64,000 nt of DNA from Halomonas sp. HAL1 (GCF_030544485.1 NZ_CP130610.1:1364001-1428000), one strand, 5' to 3'; counted from the first letter of the stretch, positions 51,998-61,724 are shown. Notes: generated from the letters alone by a model not told the origin. Translations and numbers: made by a program.

Positions 51998-54004
51998 TCA
52001 ATGCCTTCCGATCAACAAATTACGATAACAGCGGTAGAGATGCTGTTTCCATGTAAGGGGGTTTTTATGTGTTCTTGCCTGTTCCAACAGGCTGACGACG
52101 GTTTCAGCATTGCATAGCTGACGAGTCGTGGGGTCTACATAGCCAGCGTAAAGAATCAGCGTGCCGGCAACCAGCGCATCCAACGAGAGTGAACGTGTGC
52201 GGCGTGGGCAGCTAAGCGCATCCTGCGTTAACCCCCAGCCAGCATAAAAGGGTAGTCCGTAGGTGCAGACTTTCCGCTGGCGCAAAAGAGCTTCAAATCC
52301 GGTCAAGGAGCTCATCGTGTGAACCGCATCGACGCGCTCTAACAGCGTTGCAATGTCAATATCACTGGCGTCTAGATCATACAGGCGTTTTGCGTTGGTA
52401 TCGAGTGCTCCAATACGTGCACCGCTTACTACATCCGGGTGGGCTTTGTAGACAATAAAGGCATCTGGATGCGCGCTCCGGACGGCACTAAGCAGCCCGC
52501 TATTGGTATTAATGTGCGGGGAGCCGGTGGCGATCGAGGCGTCGCTTTCTACTTGGCCGGGCACCAGTATGGTGTGGCGCCCTTTGGGCAGCCTAATATT
52601 AGCCTGACCACCTAAGTTGTACTTTGAGAGTTTGAGCGCCACTAGCCGTTTACGTAAATATTGGGCACGCAGCAGCAGGTCGTTGCTGAAGTGAGCATGA
52701 TTAAGCTGGGTTTCTAAATCACTGGGCTGACCGGGGTCGTAATAGATGCCTTGGGAATCAATCACCAGCGACAATGGCTGGGTGAGGTCGACCCCAAGTC
52801 CCACCGAGCGGATGAAGCCATCTTCCATGCGCCATAGTTTGGCCATGTGTTGGGGGTGCTGATGTTTAAAATCAGCATCAATGCGGCTTGACCATACCAG
52901 CAGATGCTCTTCGGGCTGTTTGCTGGCTGGTAATTTAGCATGATAATTCACTTGAGCGGCGGGGCCTAAAAAGTCGCCGATAAAGCGCCGTTTCCATGAG
53001 GAAAAACCGCATGCCCGCCAGTTTCCCCGGTAGCGCTCCTGCTGGCGCCTTTGGTCGGCGATCAAGGCGATGGTCTCTTCTAGCGTGACAGATTGCCGAG
53101 TGTAAGGATTAACGTAGCGGCAATAGCGTAAATAAGCAGCGGCAAACACTTCAACTAATGGGCGTTTAATGCGGCGACGGTGGCAGGCCAGTTGATCATG
53201 GGTGAGGCCCCAACCCGAATAAAACGGAATGCCAAAGCAGTGTACCTGCTTACCGGCAAGCAGCGCTTCGAAGCCCAGTTGGCTGGTCACGACGTAAACG
53301 TGATCAACTTGGTCAAATAGTGCCCAGGGATTAAGGTCTTCACTGATTACCCGGCAGCGGGGGTGGTCAGCGGCATTAAGCAGATGGCCCTGTTTTTTGC
53401 CCGCGATAACATCGGGGTGGATCTTGACCAAAATATCGCTTTCGGGATGCGCTTCTAACGCGGCTTCCAGCATTTTCTGAAAACTTTCCGCTTGGGCACC
53501 GCCGTAATAAATAGAAGCATCTCCAGCTGTTTGGTCCACCACCAATACGCGGGCTCGGCTCGAGACCTGAAGCGGCTGGTCGAGGGCGTGGTTATATTTG
53601 GAGAGACGATAGCGGTTGATCAGCGCCATGCAGCGTTCTGCTTGGACTAACTCTTCATCGTTAAAGCTGGCTGTGTTGAGCCAGTTTTCCAAATCAGAAG
53701 GGCGTGACGCGTCGTAATAAATGCCGGTTTCATCGACGACCAAGCTGTGCGGTTGAAAGCCGTCTACGCCCAAACCAAGCGAGCGTATAAAGCCATCTTC
53801 TAGCGCGATATAAGGTAACTGATGTCGTTTTGCATACTGTCTGGCACGAATGCTGGTGGGCTTTAACCCCCAACCAATGACAGCATGCGGTTTCGGCTTC
53901 AATGGGTTGAGGTGGACAAAACGATCAAATTCGGGCAGCAGCGCAGTCAGGGCGACCAGTTTGCGAATACCCGAGGATGTATAACCGGCTGTTCGTTTTG
54001 CCAT
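51998..54004 (-). CDS. kpsC: Capsule poly-Kdo transferase KpsC, two-domain
   Basis: A 668-residue protein with two Kdo-transferase domains, which in E. coli and Neisseria alternate beta-2,4 and beta-2,7 linkages on the lipid acceptor. First domain (about 10-335): LEDGFIRSLGLGVDGF, DASRPSDLENWL, RLSKYNHA, VKIHPDVIAG, PFYSGWGLTHD. Second (about 345-660): MEDGFIRSVGLGVD, DPGQPSDLETQL, KLSKYNL, YKAHPDVVSGAR, PFYAGWGLTQD. The length is that of classical KpsC, in contrast to the 1143-residue relative at 23980-27411. First gene of the minus-strand operon; no ops sequence was found in the 400 nt before it. Confidence 0.94.
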   Translation of the reverse strand: MAKRTAGYTSSGIRKLVALTALLPEFDRFVHLNPLKPKPHAVIGWGLKPTSIRARQYAKRHQLPYIALEDGFIRSLGLGVDGFQPHSLVVDETGIYYDASRPSDLENWLNTASFNDEELVQAERCMALINRYRLSKYNHALDQPLQVSSRARVLVVDQTAGDASIYYGGAQAESFQKMLEAALEAHPESDILVKIHPDVIAGKKQGHLLNAADHPRCRVISEDLNPWALFDQVDHVYVVTSQLGFEALLAGKQVHCFGIPFYSGWGLTHDQLACHRRRIKRPLVEVFAAAYLRYCRYVNPYTRQSVTLEETIALIADQRRQQERYRGNWRACGFSSWKRRFIGDFLGPAAQVNYHAKLPASKQPEEHLLVWSSRIDADFKHQHPQHMAKLWRMEDGFIRSVGLGVDLTQPLSLVIDSQGIYYDPGQPSDLETQLNHAHFSNDLLLRAQYLRKRLVALKLSKYNLGGQANIRLPKGRHTILVPGQVESDASIATGSPHINTNSGLLSAVRSAHPDAFIVYKAHPDVVSGARIGALDTNAKRLYDLDASDIDIATLLERVDAVHTMSSLTGFEALLRQRKVCTYGLPFYAGWGLTQDALSCPRRTRSLSLDALVAGTLILYAGYVDPTTRQLCNAETVVSLLEQARTHKNPLTWKQHLYRCYRNLLIGRH

Positions 54005-54055
54005 AAGTAAGGCCGCAGTAATGTAGCAGGATGAAGGATAGGTGGGCGAACATAC

Positions 54056-54082
54056 GTGAATTGGCTAGGGTTATCAATTCAC
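54056..54082. repeat. Single inverted heptad pair upstream of kpsC
   Basis: GTGAATT (54056-54062) and AATTCAC (54076-54082) are perfect inverted copies, 13 nt apart, and match the GTGARTN/NAYTCAC heptads of the export operon. It lies 52 nt before the kpsC start, in a 0.4-kb AT-rich gap (54005-54427) in which nothing else is evident. A 7-bp match may be chance. Confidence 0.45.
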
Positions 54083-54427
54083 AACTCCCTGAAAAGCCAT
54101 GGAAGGAAGTGGCAATAGGGCGGGCTGAGCCGCGAACCTATATTGTATTTATAATATTTTATAGTTTTTCCATGAAAGGCTACTAAATTGCTTACCAGTA
54201 AATAAAAAAGTACCCAGGAGGCGAGCCCATCTAGGTAAGCTTGTCTGTGCGCACTCTCCAGCTCGGGCGTTAACAAAAGCTATGTATGGTTGATGTACAT
54301 CAACGATCACATAGGTAATACTTTCTCTAAGTTGGTTGTTGAAAGTATTTAGACAATACTTGTCTGCCCATCTCAATAAATGAGTTTTAATGCATATCAA
54401 GTTCGCTAGGTGCGTGCAATTGTTCCT

Positions 54428-56434
54428 ATGAAAGTCATACTCCTCCCTCGCTCATTAAGAGGCAGACTACTGCTGGGGCTAGCGCTTACTTGGGGTTTAG
54501 TCGTGACGTTGGTGTTGGGCATGTCGTGGCAGCTTGGTAAAGCGATGGTGCATCAGACGAATATGACCCATCTGCGTTATGAGGCCTCTCTTCTTGCTAG
54601 CGAAGTTACCCAGCAAGTTGAGTTGCGTATTCACGCACTTGAAAGGCTCGATGCCAGTCTTGGTGACAATAATGATGCTGAGGCACTGCTCAAGGCCTTG
54701 CGTGATAATGATGCTTTAATGACATTGTTTGAGTCGCTTATAGTCGCCGATTCTAGTGGGCATGTGTTAGTTGACTGGCCGGAGGTAGAAGGTCGTGCTG
54801 GCCTTGAAACCGAGCATCTTGAGTACTTCGGTGTGCTGCGAGGCACTCGAAAAAATTATGTTAGTGAACCATTTTTAGGGCGGGCGACTGGTATGCCAAT
54901 GGTGCTCATTGGTGTGCCACGAACTGATGTATACGGTCAGTTTGCCGGGTTTGTGGGTGGCGTGGTAGCCCTAAATTCTAGCGGTTTATTCGAGCGTATT
55001 GCAAAGATACGCTTGGGGGAGAATGGCTACGCGAGTGTTGCAACGGCGTCTGGCAAAATCTTATATCACCCAGATAGTGCGTTAGTGAACTTAGATGTGC
55101 CGAACAAGGCGTTAAATCCTTGGTTAGACTTGGCGTTAGATGGCTGGGAAGGAGATGGCTTCGGTGAGCTTTTAGACGGCCAAACCGCACTACAATCCTA
55201 TGCACAAGTGTGGCCTGCAGGTTGGATTATTGGGCTGTATTTGCCGGTTGATCAAGCACAGCTGCCACTGGCAGGCTTTATTCAGCAGCTATGGTGGCTT
55301 TGGATCGCATTGATTTTGCTGATGTTCCCTTTTATATGGTGGATGTTAGGCCATGTCCTTTCTCCTCTTAAGCATTTAGAAACCCAAATTGGAGAAGTCG
55401 GGATAGGGCATCGTGAAAGCGTCAGTCTTGCCACCAATATGCACGAGTTACAGCAAGTGGCATATACTTTTAACCGGGTCGAGAATGAGCGCCAGCTATT
55501 GATGAGTAATCTTCAAGAGCGGGAAGCTTTTCTTGATTCTGTTTTAAACACGGTGCCCCAAGGAATGTTTGTTGCTGACATTAATGGCGATATTACCTAT
55601 ATGAATCCATCACTTTTGAAATTGCTGGGGGTTTCCTCTTATTTACCTTTAGAAGCATGGTTTGAACAGATTCCATTAGAAGATCGCGCAGGGGCTAGAG
55701 ACCTCTGGCGTCATAGTTTACGCACGGGGAGTGATTTTGTGCGTCAGTTACGCTTTTTACGCAGCGATCAAGAGCTGCTGTGGCTGGATATTCATGCTCG
55801 CGTGGTCATGCTTTCCCAAGATGGTCATACACTTGGGTTGGTAGGGGTCGTTAAAGACATCACAGAGCGCCGGGAGCAGGAGGCTATTCAGCGTTGGGAA
55901 GCGGAACATGACCCGCTAACTGGCTTGTTAAATCGTCGAGGTTTTGAGCGTCGCCTTGAAGAAGCCTTTGCCGATTTCCAAAAAACCAGCACCCCTTCGG
56001 CTCTTTTGATGTTCGATTTAGATCACTTTAAGCCCATCAACGATGAAGGTGGACATGCCTTGGGAGATGAAATGTTGCGTCGTATTGCTCAGGTAGTCGC
56101 CTGGGAAGTGCGTCGTAGTGACCATGCCGCTAGGCAGGGCGGTGATGAATTTGGCGTGCTGTTGCCCAGCTGTACTTTACCCCAGGCGCAAAAAATAGCT
56201 GAATCATTGCGCAAAGCGGTGGGTGAAATCTCGGTTGAACACGAAGGTAAAGAGTACGTCGTCACTTTAAGCATCGGCGTTACCACTTTTGATGAAGACG
56301 ACACCAATGTGATGAATATCTTAGCGCGGGCCGATGCCGGCAGCTATGCAGCCAAAGGCCAAGGGCGTGATGGGGTAGTGGTCAATACGCCCCAAAGTCA
56401 TGATGATGTCATGGAGCTTTTCGATCGGTTTTAA
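54428..56434 (+). CDS. Membrane-bound PAS-GGDEF diguanylate cyclase
   Basis: A 668-residue signalling protein that should make c-di-GMP from two GTP. It has a helix near 12-33, a periplasmic Cache-like sensor (about 40-280, with YVSEPFLGRATGMPMVLIGVP), a second helix near 287-310, a HAMP-like linker, then a PAS domain (about 375-490, VLNTVPQGMFVADINGDITYMN). The GGDEF domain (about 505-660) has DPLTGLLNRRGFERRL, LMFDLDHFKPIND and the intact active-site RQGGDEFGVLLP. The inhibitory RxxD (RRSD) is five residues before GGDEF, so product feedback is expected. No EAL domain. An upstream GTG (54410) is an alternative start. It stands next to the capsule region and could tune surface behaviour, but no direct link is seen. 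Confidence 0.92.
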   Translation: MKVILLPRSLRGRLLLGLALTWGLVVTLVLGMSWQLGKAMVHQTNMTHLRYEASLLASEVTQQVELRIHALERLDASLGDNNDAEALLKALRDNDALMTLFESLIVADSSGHVLVDWPEVEGRAGLETEHLEYFGVLRGTRKNYVSEPFLGRATGMPMVLIGVPRTDVYGQFAGFVGGVVALNSSGLFERIAKIRLGENGYASVATASGKILYHPDSALVNLDVPNKALNPWLDLALDGWEGDGFGELLDGQTALQSYAQVWPAGWIIGLYLPVDQAQLPLAGFIQQLWWLWIALILLMFPFIWWMLGHVLSPLKHLETQIGEVGIGHRESVSLATNMHELQQVAYTFNRVENERQLLMSNLQEREAFLDSVLNTVPQGMFVADINGDITYMNPSLLKLLGVSSYLPLEAWFEQIPLEDRAGARDLWRHSLRTGSDFVRQLRFLRSDQELLWLDIHARVVMLSQDGHTLGLVGVVKDITERREQEAIQRWEAEHDPLTGLLNRRGFERRLEEAFADFQKTSTPSALLMFDLDHFKPINDEGGHALGDEMLRRIAQVVAWEVRRSDHAARQGGDEFGVLLPSCTLPQAQKIAESLRKAVGEISVEHEGKEYVVTLSIGVTTFDEDDTNVMNILARADAGSYAAKGQGRDGVVVNTPQSHDDVMELFDRF

Positions 56435-56580
56435 TAGTTATCGCTATGCACCAAGCCGTCTTGATGCCTGTGGCGTGCTTAACAAGTCGACAAAACTTGC
56501 CCAGCAGTAGAATATAAGCAAGTGCTGAATTTGTTATTATAAGCCAATTTTTTAAAACTAAGGCTGATCGAGATACTGTT

Positions 56581-57528
56581 GTGAACCTAATTGAATTGTT
56601 TGCTCGCACGCTGGATATTACGCTGCCTGTTTTTGCGATGGTGTTTATAGGTCTGGGCCTTAAACGCTTGAAATGGATCGACAGTGCTTTCGTCTCAACT
56701 GCCTCAGCCTTAGTCTTTAAAGCGACTCTGCCCACCCTTATTTTTCTTAGCTTGATAAAAGCCGACCTAAGCGTTGCGCTAGATGTTTCACTGATAGTGT
56801 TTTTTGGTGTGGCGACGCTGGGGCAGTTTCTGCTGAGCTGGGCGTGGGCGCATTACCGGGTGGCACGTGAAAATCGCGGTATATACGTTCAAGGCGCGTT
56901 CCGCGGCAATTGCGGTGTAGTGGGACTAGCACTTGCAGCGGGCATGTACGGTAACTATGGCCTTTCTGCAGGTAGCCTGCTGCTGGGCGTGGTGATTGTG
57001 ATGTACAACGCACTCTCTGTGGTGGTGCTGGCGACCTATCAGCCGGGCCAGTCTACCGACTGGCGCAGTTTGCTAAAGCACGTGATCACCAATCCGCTGA
57101 TTATTTCTGTCTTCGCCGCGCTGCCGTTCACCGCGCTTTCGCTTCCACTGCCGAGCTGGTTGATTACCTCTGGGGACTACTTCGCCTCGTTAACGCTGCC
57201 GCTGGCGCTGATTTGCATCGGCGCAACGCTCTCCGTTTCGAGCATGCGCGACGGTAGCCAGGTGGCGCTAGGCGCGAGCTGGATGAAAATGGTCACGCTC
57301 CCGGTGCTGTCCACTGCCGCGGCTTGGTTGATGGGCTTTTCAGGCGAACAGCTGGGCCTGCTGTTTCTTTTCTTCGCCAGCCCCACCGCAGCCGCCAGTT
57401 TTGTGATGGTCAAAGCCATAGGCGGCAATGTCGCCCTCGCGGCTAACATCATCGCCATCACCACACTGATGGCCAGTATCACCGTCACGCTGGGCGTGTT
57501 TGCCCTGCGTTTGCTTGGTTGGATTTAG
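56581..57528 (+). CDS. AEC-family permease
   Basis: A 315-residue membrane protein of the auxin efflux carrier family, with about ten helices in two five-helix halves. Examples: LPVFAMVFIGLGLKRLKWID near 15-34, ALVFKATLPTLIFLSLIKADL near 43, FRGNCGVVGLALAAGMYG near 105, VITNPLIISVFAALPF near 165, SLTLPLALICIGATLS near 200, and LLFLFFASPTAAASFVM near 260. Bacterial members move small organic acids or related compounds. It starts with GTG at 56581. It is alone on its transcript and is followed by the tRNA gene. The substrate is unknown. Confidence 0.87.
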   Translation: MNLIELFARTLDITLPVFAMVFIGLGLKRLKWIDSAFVSTASALVFKATLPTLIFLSLIKADLSVALDVSLIVFFGVATLGQFLLSWAWAHYRVARENRGIYVQGAFRGNCGVVGLALAAGMYGNYGLSAGSLLLGVVIVMYNALSVVVLATYQPGQSTDWRSLLKHVITNPLIISVFAALPFTALSLPLPSWLITSGDYFASLTLPLALICIGATLSVSSMRDGSQVALGASWMKMVTLPVLSTAAAWLMGFSGEQLGLLFLFFASPTAAASFVMVKAIGGNVALAANIIAITTLMASITVTLGVFALRLLGWI

Positions 57529-57614
57529 CAATTAGATTGAAGCGAGCCAACTCGGTTGGCCCTGCCTAACTGGACGCGTTATACTACGTGCCCTCAAGTT
57601 TGTACTCCGCTTAA

Positions 57615-57691
57615 GTCCCTGTAGCTCAGTAGGATAGAGCAGCCGCCTCCTAAGCGGCAGGTCGCAGGTTCGACTCCTGCCAGGGACGCCA
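57615..57691 (+). tRNA. tRNA-Arg (anticodon CCU)
   Basis: A full 77-nt cloverleaf. Acceptor GTCCCTG (57615-57621) pairs with CAGGGAC (57681-57687), with discriminator G and encoded CCA at 57689-57691. The D arm has GTAGCTCAGTAGGATAGAGC, the anticodon stem GCCGC/GCGGC encloses CTCCTAA (anticodon CCT, reads AGG), and the T arm has GGTTCGACTCC. A frequent integration site for mobile DNA; an IS remnant lies just after it. Confidence 0.96.
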
Positions 57692-57799
57692 TTTAAATCA
57701 ATGGCTTAATGACGTGATTCTTTAGTGCATTCCCCACTCAAGCCTTTAGTTCCCCCTAGTGGTTCCCCTAGCTTTACAAGCACTGCATTGAAGCGGCTC

Positions 57800-58385
57800 T
57801 TTCTCGCTTGCTGCTCAAGTTACGTGAGGATGGGCTTATGGCCCTGGACACGTGGATGATTGATGCCACTTCAGTGCGAGCCATACGCGCTGCCGCTGGA
57901 GGCGGCTAAAAGGGGGCTCGAAAGAACCGCTAGACCTCGCCCATAGCCGTTTCGTTTTAACTACCAAAATTCATTTGGTTTGTGATCGCCATGGTGTGTC
58001 ACTGCCGTGCACGCTGTCCGCTAGCCAACAAGTAGCTTTTCGGCACTTCGCTTTCACGTTGAAGAGAATCTCTCTGCCACATAGTGTCAGGCGTCCTCAC
58101 AGACTTAGTCGCTATATAGCGGCTTATAAAGGAGATGACAGCGATGAGCTGCTCCATGACTGCGATAGGCACGGCATGAAACCCGTGATTGCTCAGCGCA
58201 ATATGCACTGAAGAACACTGCCTGGGCTGCCCAGATAGTTCGATAAGTACAAATATCATCTACGGCATGCAGTAGGACGCTGCTTTTGCTGGCTTAAAGA
58301 GTTACGCCGCATCGCCACACGCTATGAAAAGCTGGCAACTAGTTTTCAGGCGATGTTATGCGTGGCGTGCATCGACCATTAGTCA
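57800..58385 (+). pseudogene. IS5-type transposase remnant
   Basis: Several frames carry IS5-family pieces. WMIDATSVRAIRAAAGGG (57852-57907) is the DDE region around the first Asp, followed by a stop; then a SRFVLTTKIHLVCDRHGVSLP piece (split over 57945-58010). A GDKGY-like region without its full context follows, then MKPVIAQRN near 58177. The end reads FDKYKYHLRHAVGRCFCWLKELRRIATRYEKLATSF (in two stretches, 58240-58360), the C-terminal helix with the catalytic Glu replaced or out of context. Multiple stops and frameshifts make it inactive. It sits 110 nt after the tRNA-Arg gene. No clean terminal inverted repeats were found. The rest of 57692-58625 holds no gene. Confidence 0.75.
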
Positions 58386-58625
58386 GCGCCTAACCATGCA
58401 CTTATTGCTTGAATCCAGGCTTATAGCCGCTCCGAATTTCCGGAAGGTTTGCTGATTCATCAATCTACAGCTTGATTCGGAACGAAAAGCTTAAAAAAAC
58501 CAGTTTGGTCATTTCTATGCTGTGGTCACGTTGTGCCGAAACTAAGCCCGGCTGTAAGCTCCAACCCAAGCTTGCTTCGCTTGCAGGCTAAAAAAACAAT
58601 TATTAAAAACGCTAGGAGAAACGCA

Positions 58626-59564
58626 ATGTTCAAGAAAACCACTCTTGCCGCCTCTGTCATCATGATGTCCATCACAACAGCGCAGGCTGAAGGCCCTTAT
58701 CGCATCGGCATTACTCAAAACAACGTGGGTGTGGATAGCTATCAAACGACCTATGAAAGTGCGTTTGAAGCTGCTGCTGAAGAGGCAGGCAACGTTGATA
58801 TTGTGGTGTTAGATGCCGGCGGTGATGTTGCACGTCAGATTGGTCAAGTACGTAACCTTGTCCAGCAGCAGATGGATGCGATCATCATCTGGCCGACCAA
58901 TGGCCAAGCCGTTATACCTGCTATTCGTCAGGCTCATCAGGCGGGTATTCCGGTCGTTGTTACTAATTCCAAAATAGCTGAAGCAGGTCTTGATTACATT
59001 GCGGCCTTCTCAGGGCCTGACAATATTCAGCAGGGTGCCTCTTCTGCTGAAATGATGTGTGACGCCCTTGGGGGCGAGGGGCAGATCGTGCAAATTGCTG
59101 GGCAGCCGGGCTACACCACCGCCATGGAGCGCGCGGCTGGTTTCGAAGATCGCCTAGCCGAAATGTGTCCGGGAGTCGAGCTGATGGAGACACAGCCAGG
59201 CAACTGGAACCGTGAGCGGGCTCAGCGGGTCATGGAGGATTTCCTTACCAAATACGACCGTATTGACGGCGTTTATTCCGGCGATGACAACATGGGTGTT
59301 GGCGCCCTGAACGCGGCAAAAGGGGCTAAGCGTGCTGGTGATATTGTTTTCATCGGTGCCACGAATTTCGCTGTTGGTTACGACGCGATAGAGCGCGGCG
59401 AGTATTACGGTTCTATCTATCAGTCTCCGGTCGATGATGCGGAAGCCGCCCTACAAACGGCGCTAGATGTATTAGCCGGTGAAGAGGTGCCGAAGATGAA
59501 CTTCTTCGAGACACCCAAAATCACCGCTGAAAACTTGAGCGAGTTCGATCGTCCCGTTTTCTGA
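58626..59564 (+). CDS. Sugar ABC importer, periplasmic binding protein
   Basis: A 312-residue protein with a Sec signal peptide (MFKKTTLAASVIMMSITTAQA, cleavage near 21, slightly over: residues 1-21). It belongs to the ribose/galactose-binding type I family. After cleavage: YRIGITQNNVGVDSYQTTYE, VVLDAGGDVARQIGQVRNL near 63, DAIIIWPTNGQAVIPAIRQA near 87, VVVTNSKIAEAG, GQPGYTTAMERAAGFEDRL near 160, and GVYSGDDNMGVGALNAAKGA near 220. AGGAGA precedes ATG 58626; a longer in-frame opening from 58533 has no such site. First gene of the importer operon. The solute could be a pentose, a polyol or something less usual. Confidence 0.9.
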   Translation: MFKKTTLAASVIMMSITTAQAEGPYRIGITQNNVGVDSYQTTYESAFEAAAEEAGNVDIVVLDAGGDVARQIGQVRNLVQQQMDAIIIWPTNGQAVIPAIRQAHQAGIPVVVTNSKIAEAGLDYIAAFSGPDNIQQGASSAEMMCDALGGEGQIVQIAGQPGYTTAMERAAGFEDRLAEMCPGVELMETQPGNWNRERAQRVMEDFLTKYDRIDGVYSGDDNMGVGALNAAKGAKRAGDIVFIGATNFAVGYDAIERGEYYGSIYQSPVDDAEAALQTALDVLAGEEVPKMNFFETPKITAENLSEFDRPVF

Positions 59565-59570
59565 AGCGAG

Positions 59571-59626
59571 GCATGCTGCTGCCCAGAGTGCTGCGTTGAG
59601 TGCGTAGTCTCTGGGAACCAGCATGC
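59571..59626 (+). other. Intercistronic stem-loop after the binding-protein gene
   Basis: GCATGCTG (59571-59578) pairs with CAGCATGC (59619-59626), and inside it CCCAGAG (59582-59588) pairs with CTCTGGG (59609-59615). There is no T run. Such hairpins between binding-protein and permease genes usually stabilise the upstream mRNA, giving more binding protein than permease. Confidence 0.75.
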
Positions 59627-59737
59627 GCCTGAAGGTAGGGTTTCTGCGCTGGAGTGCACGGTAAGCGTCAATGGATGACGTACTTGTCCATTGCACTAAC
59701 CGGTGTTTTCCGGGTTGATTTTATACAGGTGATTAGC

Positions 59738-60748
59738 ATGGCTTCCGCAGAACAATCAAAATCTAGTCTGCCAGCAGGAAAATTTGGCAAAGAAAGCGTT
59801 ATGAGTTTTCTATCGGCCCAGGGAATTCTCCTCTTTTTCCTGGTTGGCATGTTCGTTTTTTCTTTCTTTTTAGAGCAGTTTCTTTCCCAGTCAAACATCA
59901 TGACCGTGGTTCGTCAGGCCTCGATTATTGGCATTATCGCCGTGGGTGTCACGGTGGTGATTATTGGCGGTAATCTGGATCTTTCCGTGGGGTCGATGCT
60001 GTCGTTTTCGACGGTGTTGGTGGTGGATCTACACGATAAGGTTGGCCCGACCACGGCCATTCTGATGATGTTTGCATTAACGCTGATGCTGGGTGCCGTC
60101 AATGGCATTCTGATCGGTTTTTTGCGCCTTAACTCCCTGATTGTCACGCTGGCGATGTTGTCTGCCATTCAAGGCTTCGTGCTGATCTACAGTGGTGGCC
60201 AAAACGTTGATATCGCGAATCAGGACGGCACGTGGTTTGCGTTCTTTGGGCGTGGCTATTTAGCGGGTATTGCTGTCCCTATCTTGCTATTTGGTTTGCT
60301 GGCCATTCTGGTTCAAGTGGTGATGAGCTACACAGGCTACGGGCGTCGGATCTTTGCTGTCGGTGGCAATCCTATGGCTGCCGTTTATTCGGGCATTCGT
60401 AAGAACTGGTGCGTGTTCAGCACCTATCTAATCTCAGCGTTCTGTGTGGCGTGTGCGGCACTTGTTCTTGGCTCGCGGGTGATGGGCTCACAAAACAATG
60501 TTGGCCAAGGTTATGAGCTTCTGGTACTGGCCGGCATCATCCTTGGTGGTACTAGTCTGCTGGGGGGCGCTGGCAGCATCTGGAAAACCGTGATTGGTGT
60601 GTTGATCCTGGGCTTTATTCAGAATGGCCTGCTGTTGATGGGCTACCCCTATTACATCCAGTGGATCGTGACCTGGGTCATCATCATCCTGGCCGTATGG
60701 CTGGATCTCGCTAACAAGCGTAAGCGCTTGCTAACGACCCACTCATAA
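59738..60748 (+). CDS. Sugar ABC importer permease 1 (RbsC type)
   Basis: A 336-residue inner-membrane permease with eight to ten helices. Family signs: IGIIAVGVTVVIIGGNLDLSVGSM near 70-95, GAVNGILIGFLRLNSLIVTL near 125, GYGRRIFAVGGNPMAAVYSGI near 200 (the EAA-like cytoplasmic loop) and GTSLLGGAGSIWKTVIGVLILG near 272. ATG 59738 has CAGGTGAT before it. Paired with the second permease gene 16 nt downstream, so the channel is likely a heterodimer. Substrate set by the binding protein. Confidence 0.9.
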   Translation: MASAEQSKSSLPAGKFGKESVMSFLSAQGILLFFLVGMFVFSFFLEQFLSQSNIMTVVRQASIIGIIAVGVTVVIIGGNLDLSVGSMLSFSTVLVVDLHDKVGPTTAILMMFALTLMLGAVNGILIGFLRLNSLIVTLAMLSAIQGFVLIYSGGQNVDIANQDGTWFAFFGRGYLAGIAVPILLFGLLAILVQVVMSYTGYGRRIFAVGGNPMAAVYSGIRKNWCVFSTYLISAFCVACAALVLGSRVMGSQNNVGQGYELLVLAGIILGGTSLLGGAGSIWKTVIGVLILGFIQNGLLLMGYPYYIQWIVTWVIIILAVWLDLANKRKRLLTTHS

Positions 60749-60764
60749 CGCGGAGGAGTAAAAC

Positions 60765-61724
60765 ATGACAAGTTTAAAAGGGTTCTTCCGTGGCAGAACG
60801 GCTATCCAACCGATCTGGGTGTTTGTTCTCGTCATCTTTATTTTCTTCAGCTTTATGTCGGAGTACTTCCTGTCATTTGGCAATATCAGCAATATTCTGG
60901 TGCAAACCTCCACCATTGGCCTGATTGCCCTTGGCATGACGCTTGTCATGATCAACGGCAATATCGATTTGTCGGTCGGTGCGACTCTGGGGCTTGCGGC
61001 TTCGTTGGCAGTCGGGTTGCAAGAGATCAGCATGACACTGGCGATTCTTACGGCACTCGGTTCGGGAGTATTGCTGGGCGCGATTAATGGCCTAATTGTG
61101 TGGAAGACGGGCGTAAATGCGTTCATCGTGACGTTAGGTGCCATGTTGGGTGTAAGGGGGTTAATCTTTCTATACACCGGTGAACAGTCGTTTTATGCGA
61201 TGAATTTCGCCTTCTCTGACTTTGGTTCCAGCACCATTGGGCCTTTCCCAATACTGGCGATTATCTTCCTGAGTTGCACATTGATCATGCACCTAGTGAT
61301 GACCCGAACCGGCCATGGGCGCAACACCTATGCGGTGGGCGGCAACCCTGAAGCATCCATTGATGCAGGCATTCGGTTAGGGCGCCATATGATGATTAAT
61401 TTCATTATTGTGGGCTTCTTTGCGGCACTGGCAGGGGTGCTGTTAGCTAGCCAGATGGGCGCTGCAACACCAAATCTGGGGCGTGACTATGAGCTCTGGG
61501 TGATTACCGCAGTGGTATTAGGCGGTACCAAGTTAACCGGTGGTTACGGCAGCATCGTCGGCACCCTAGGCGGTGTGCTGGCAATCGGTATTCTGCGCAA
61601 CGGCATGAACATGATGCAGGTGCCCGCATTTTATGTGCTGGTCATTCTCGGCGCTATTCTCATTTCGGTGCTGATTATCGACAAGAAGCTTAATGCACCC
61701 TCGGCTAAGGAGGTGCGGATATGA
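60765..61724 (+). CDS. Sugar ABC importer permease 2 (RbsC type)
   Basis: A 319-residue permease clearly related to its neighbour: IGLIALGMTLVMINGNIDLSVGATLGL near 55-80, GAINGLIVWKTGVNAFIVTLGA near 107, GHGRNTYAVGGNPEASIDAGIRLG near 182 and GTKLTGGYGSIVGTLGGVLAIG near 250. CGGAGGAGT lies just before the ATG. Two RbsC-like genes in one operon point to a heterodimeric membrane part. It overlaps the ATPase gene (ATGA). Confidence 0.9.
   Translation: MTSLKGFFRGRTAIQPIWVFVLVIFIFFSFMSEYFLSFGNISNILVQTSTIGLIALGMTLVMINGNIDLSVGATLGLAASLAVGLQEISMTLAILTALGSGVLLGAINGLIVWKTGVNAFIVTLGAMLGVRGLIFLYTGEQSFYAMNFAFSDFGSSTIGPFPILAIIFLSCTLIMHLVMTRTGHGRNTYAVGGNPEASIDAGIRLGRHMMINFIIVGFFAALAGVLLASQMGAATPNLGRDYELWVITAVVLGGTKLTGGYGSIVGTLGGVLAIGILRNGMNMMQVPAFYVLVILGAILISVLIIDKKLNAPSAKEVRI

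Noticed and set aside
54005..54409. An ops element in front of the kpsC operon
   Set aside because: The reverse complement of GGCGGTAGCGTG was looked for and not found in this stretch. RfaH control of this operon is therefore not supported.
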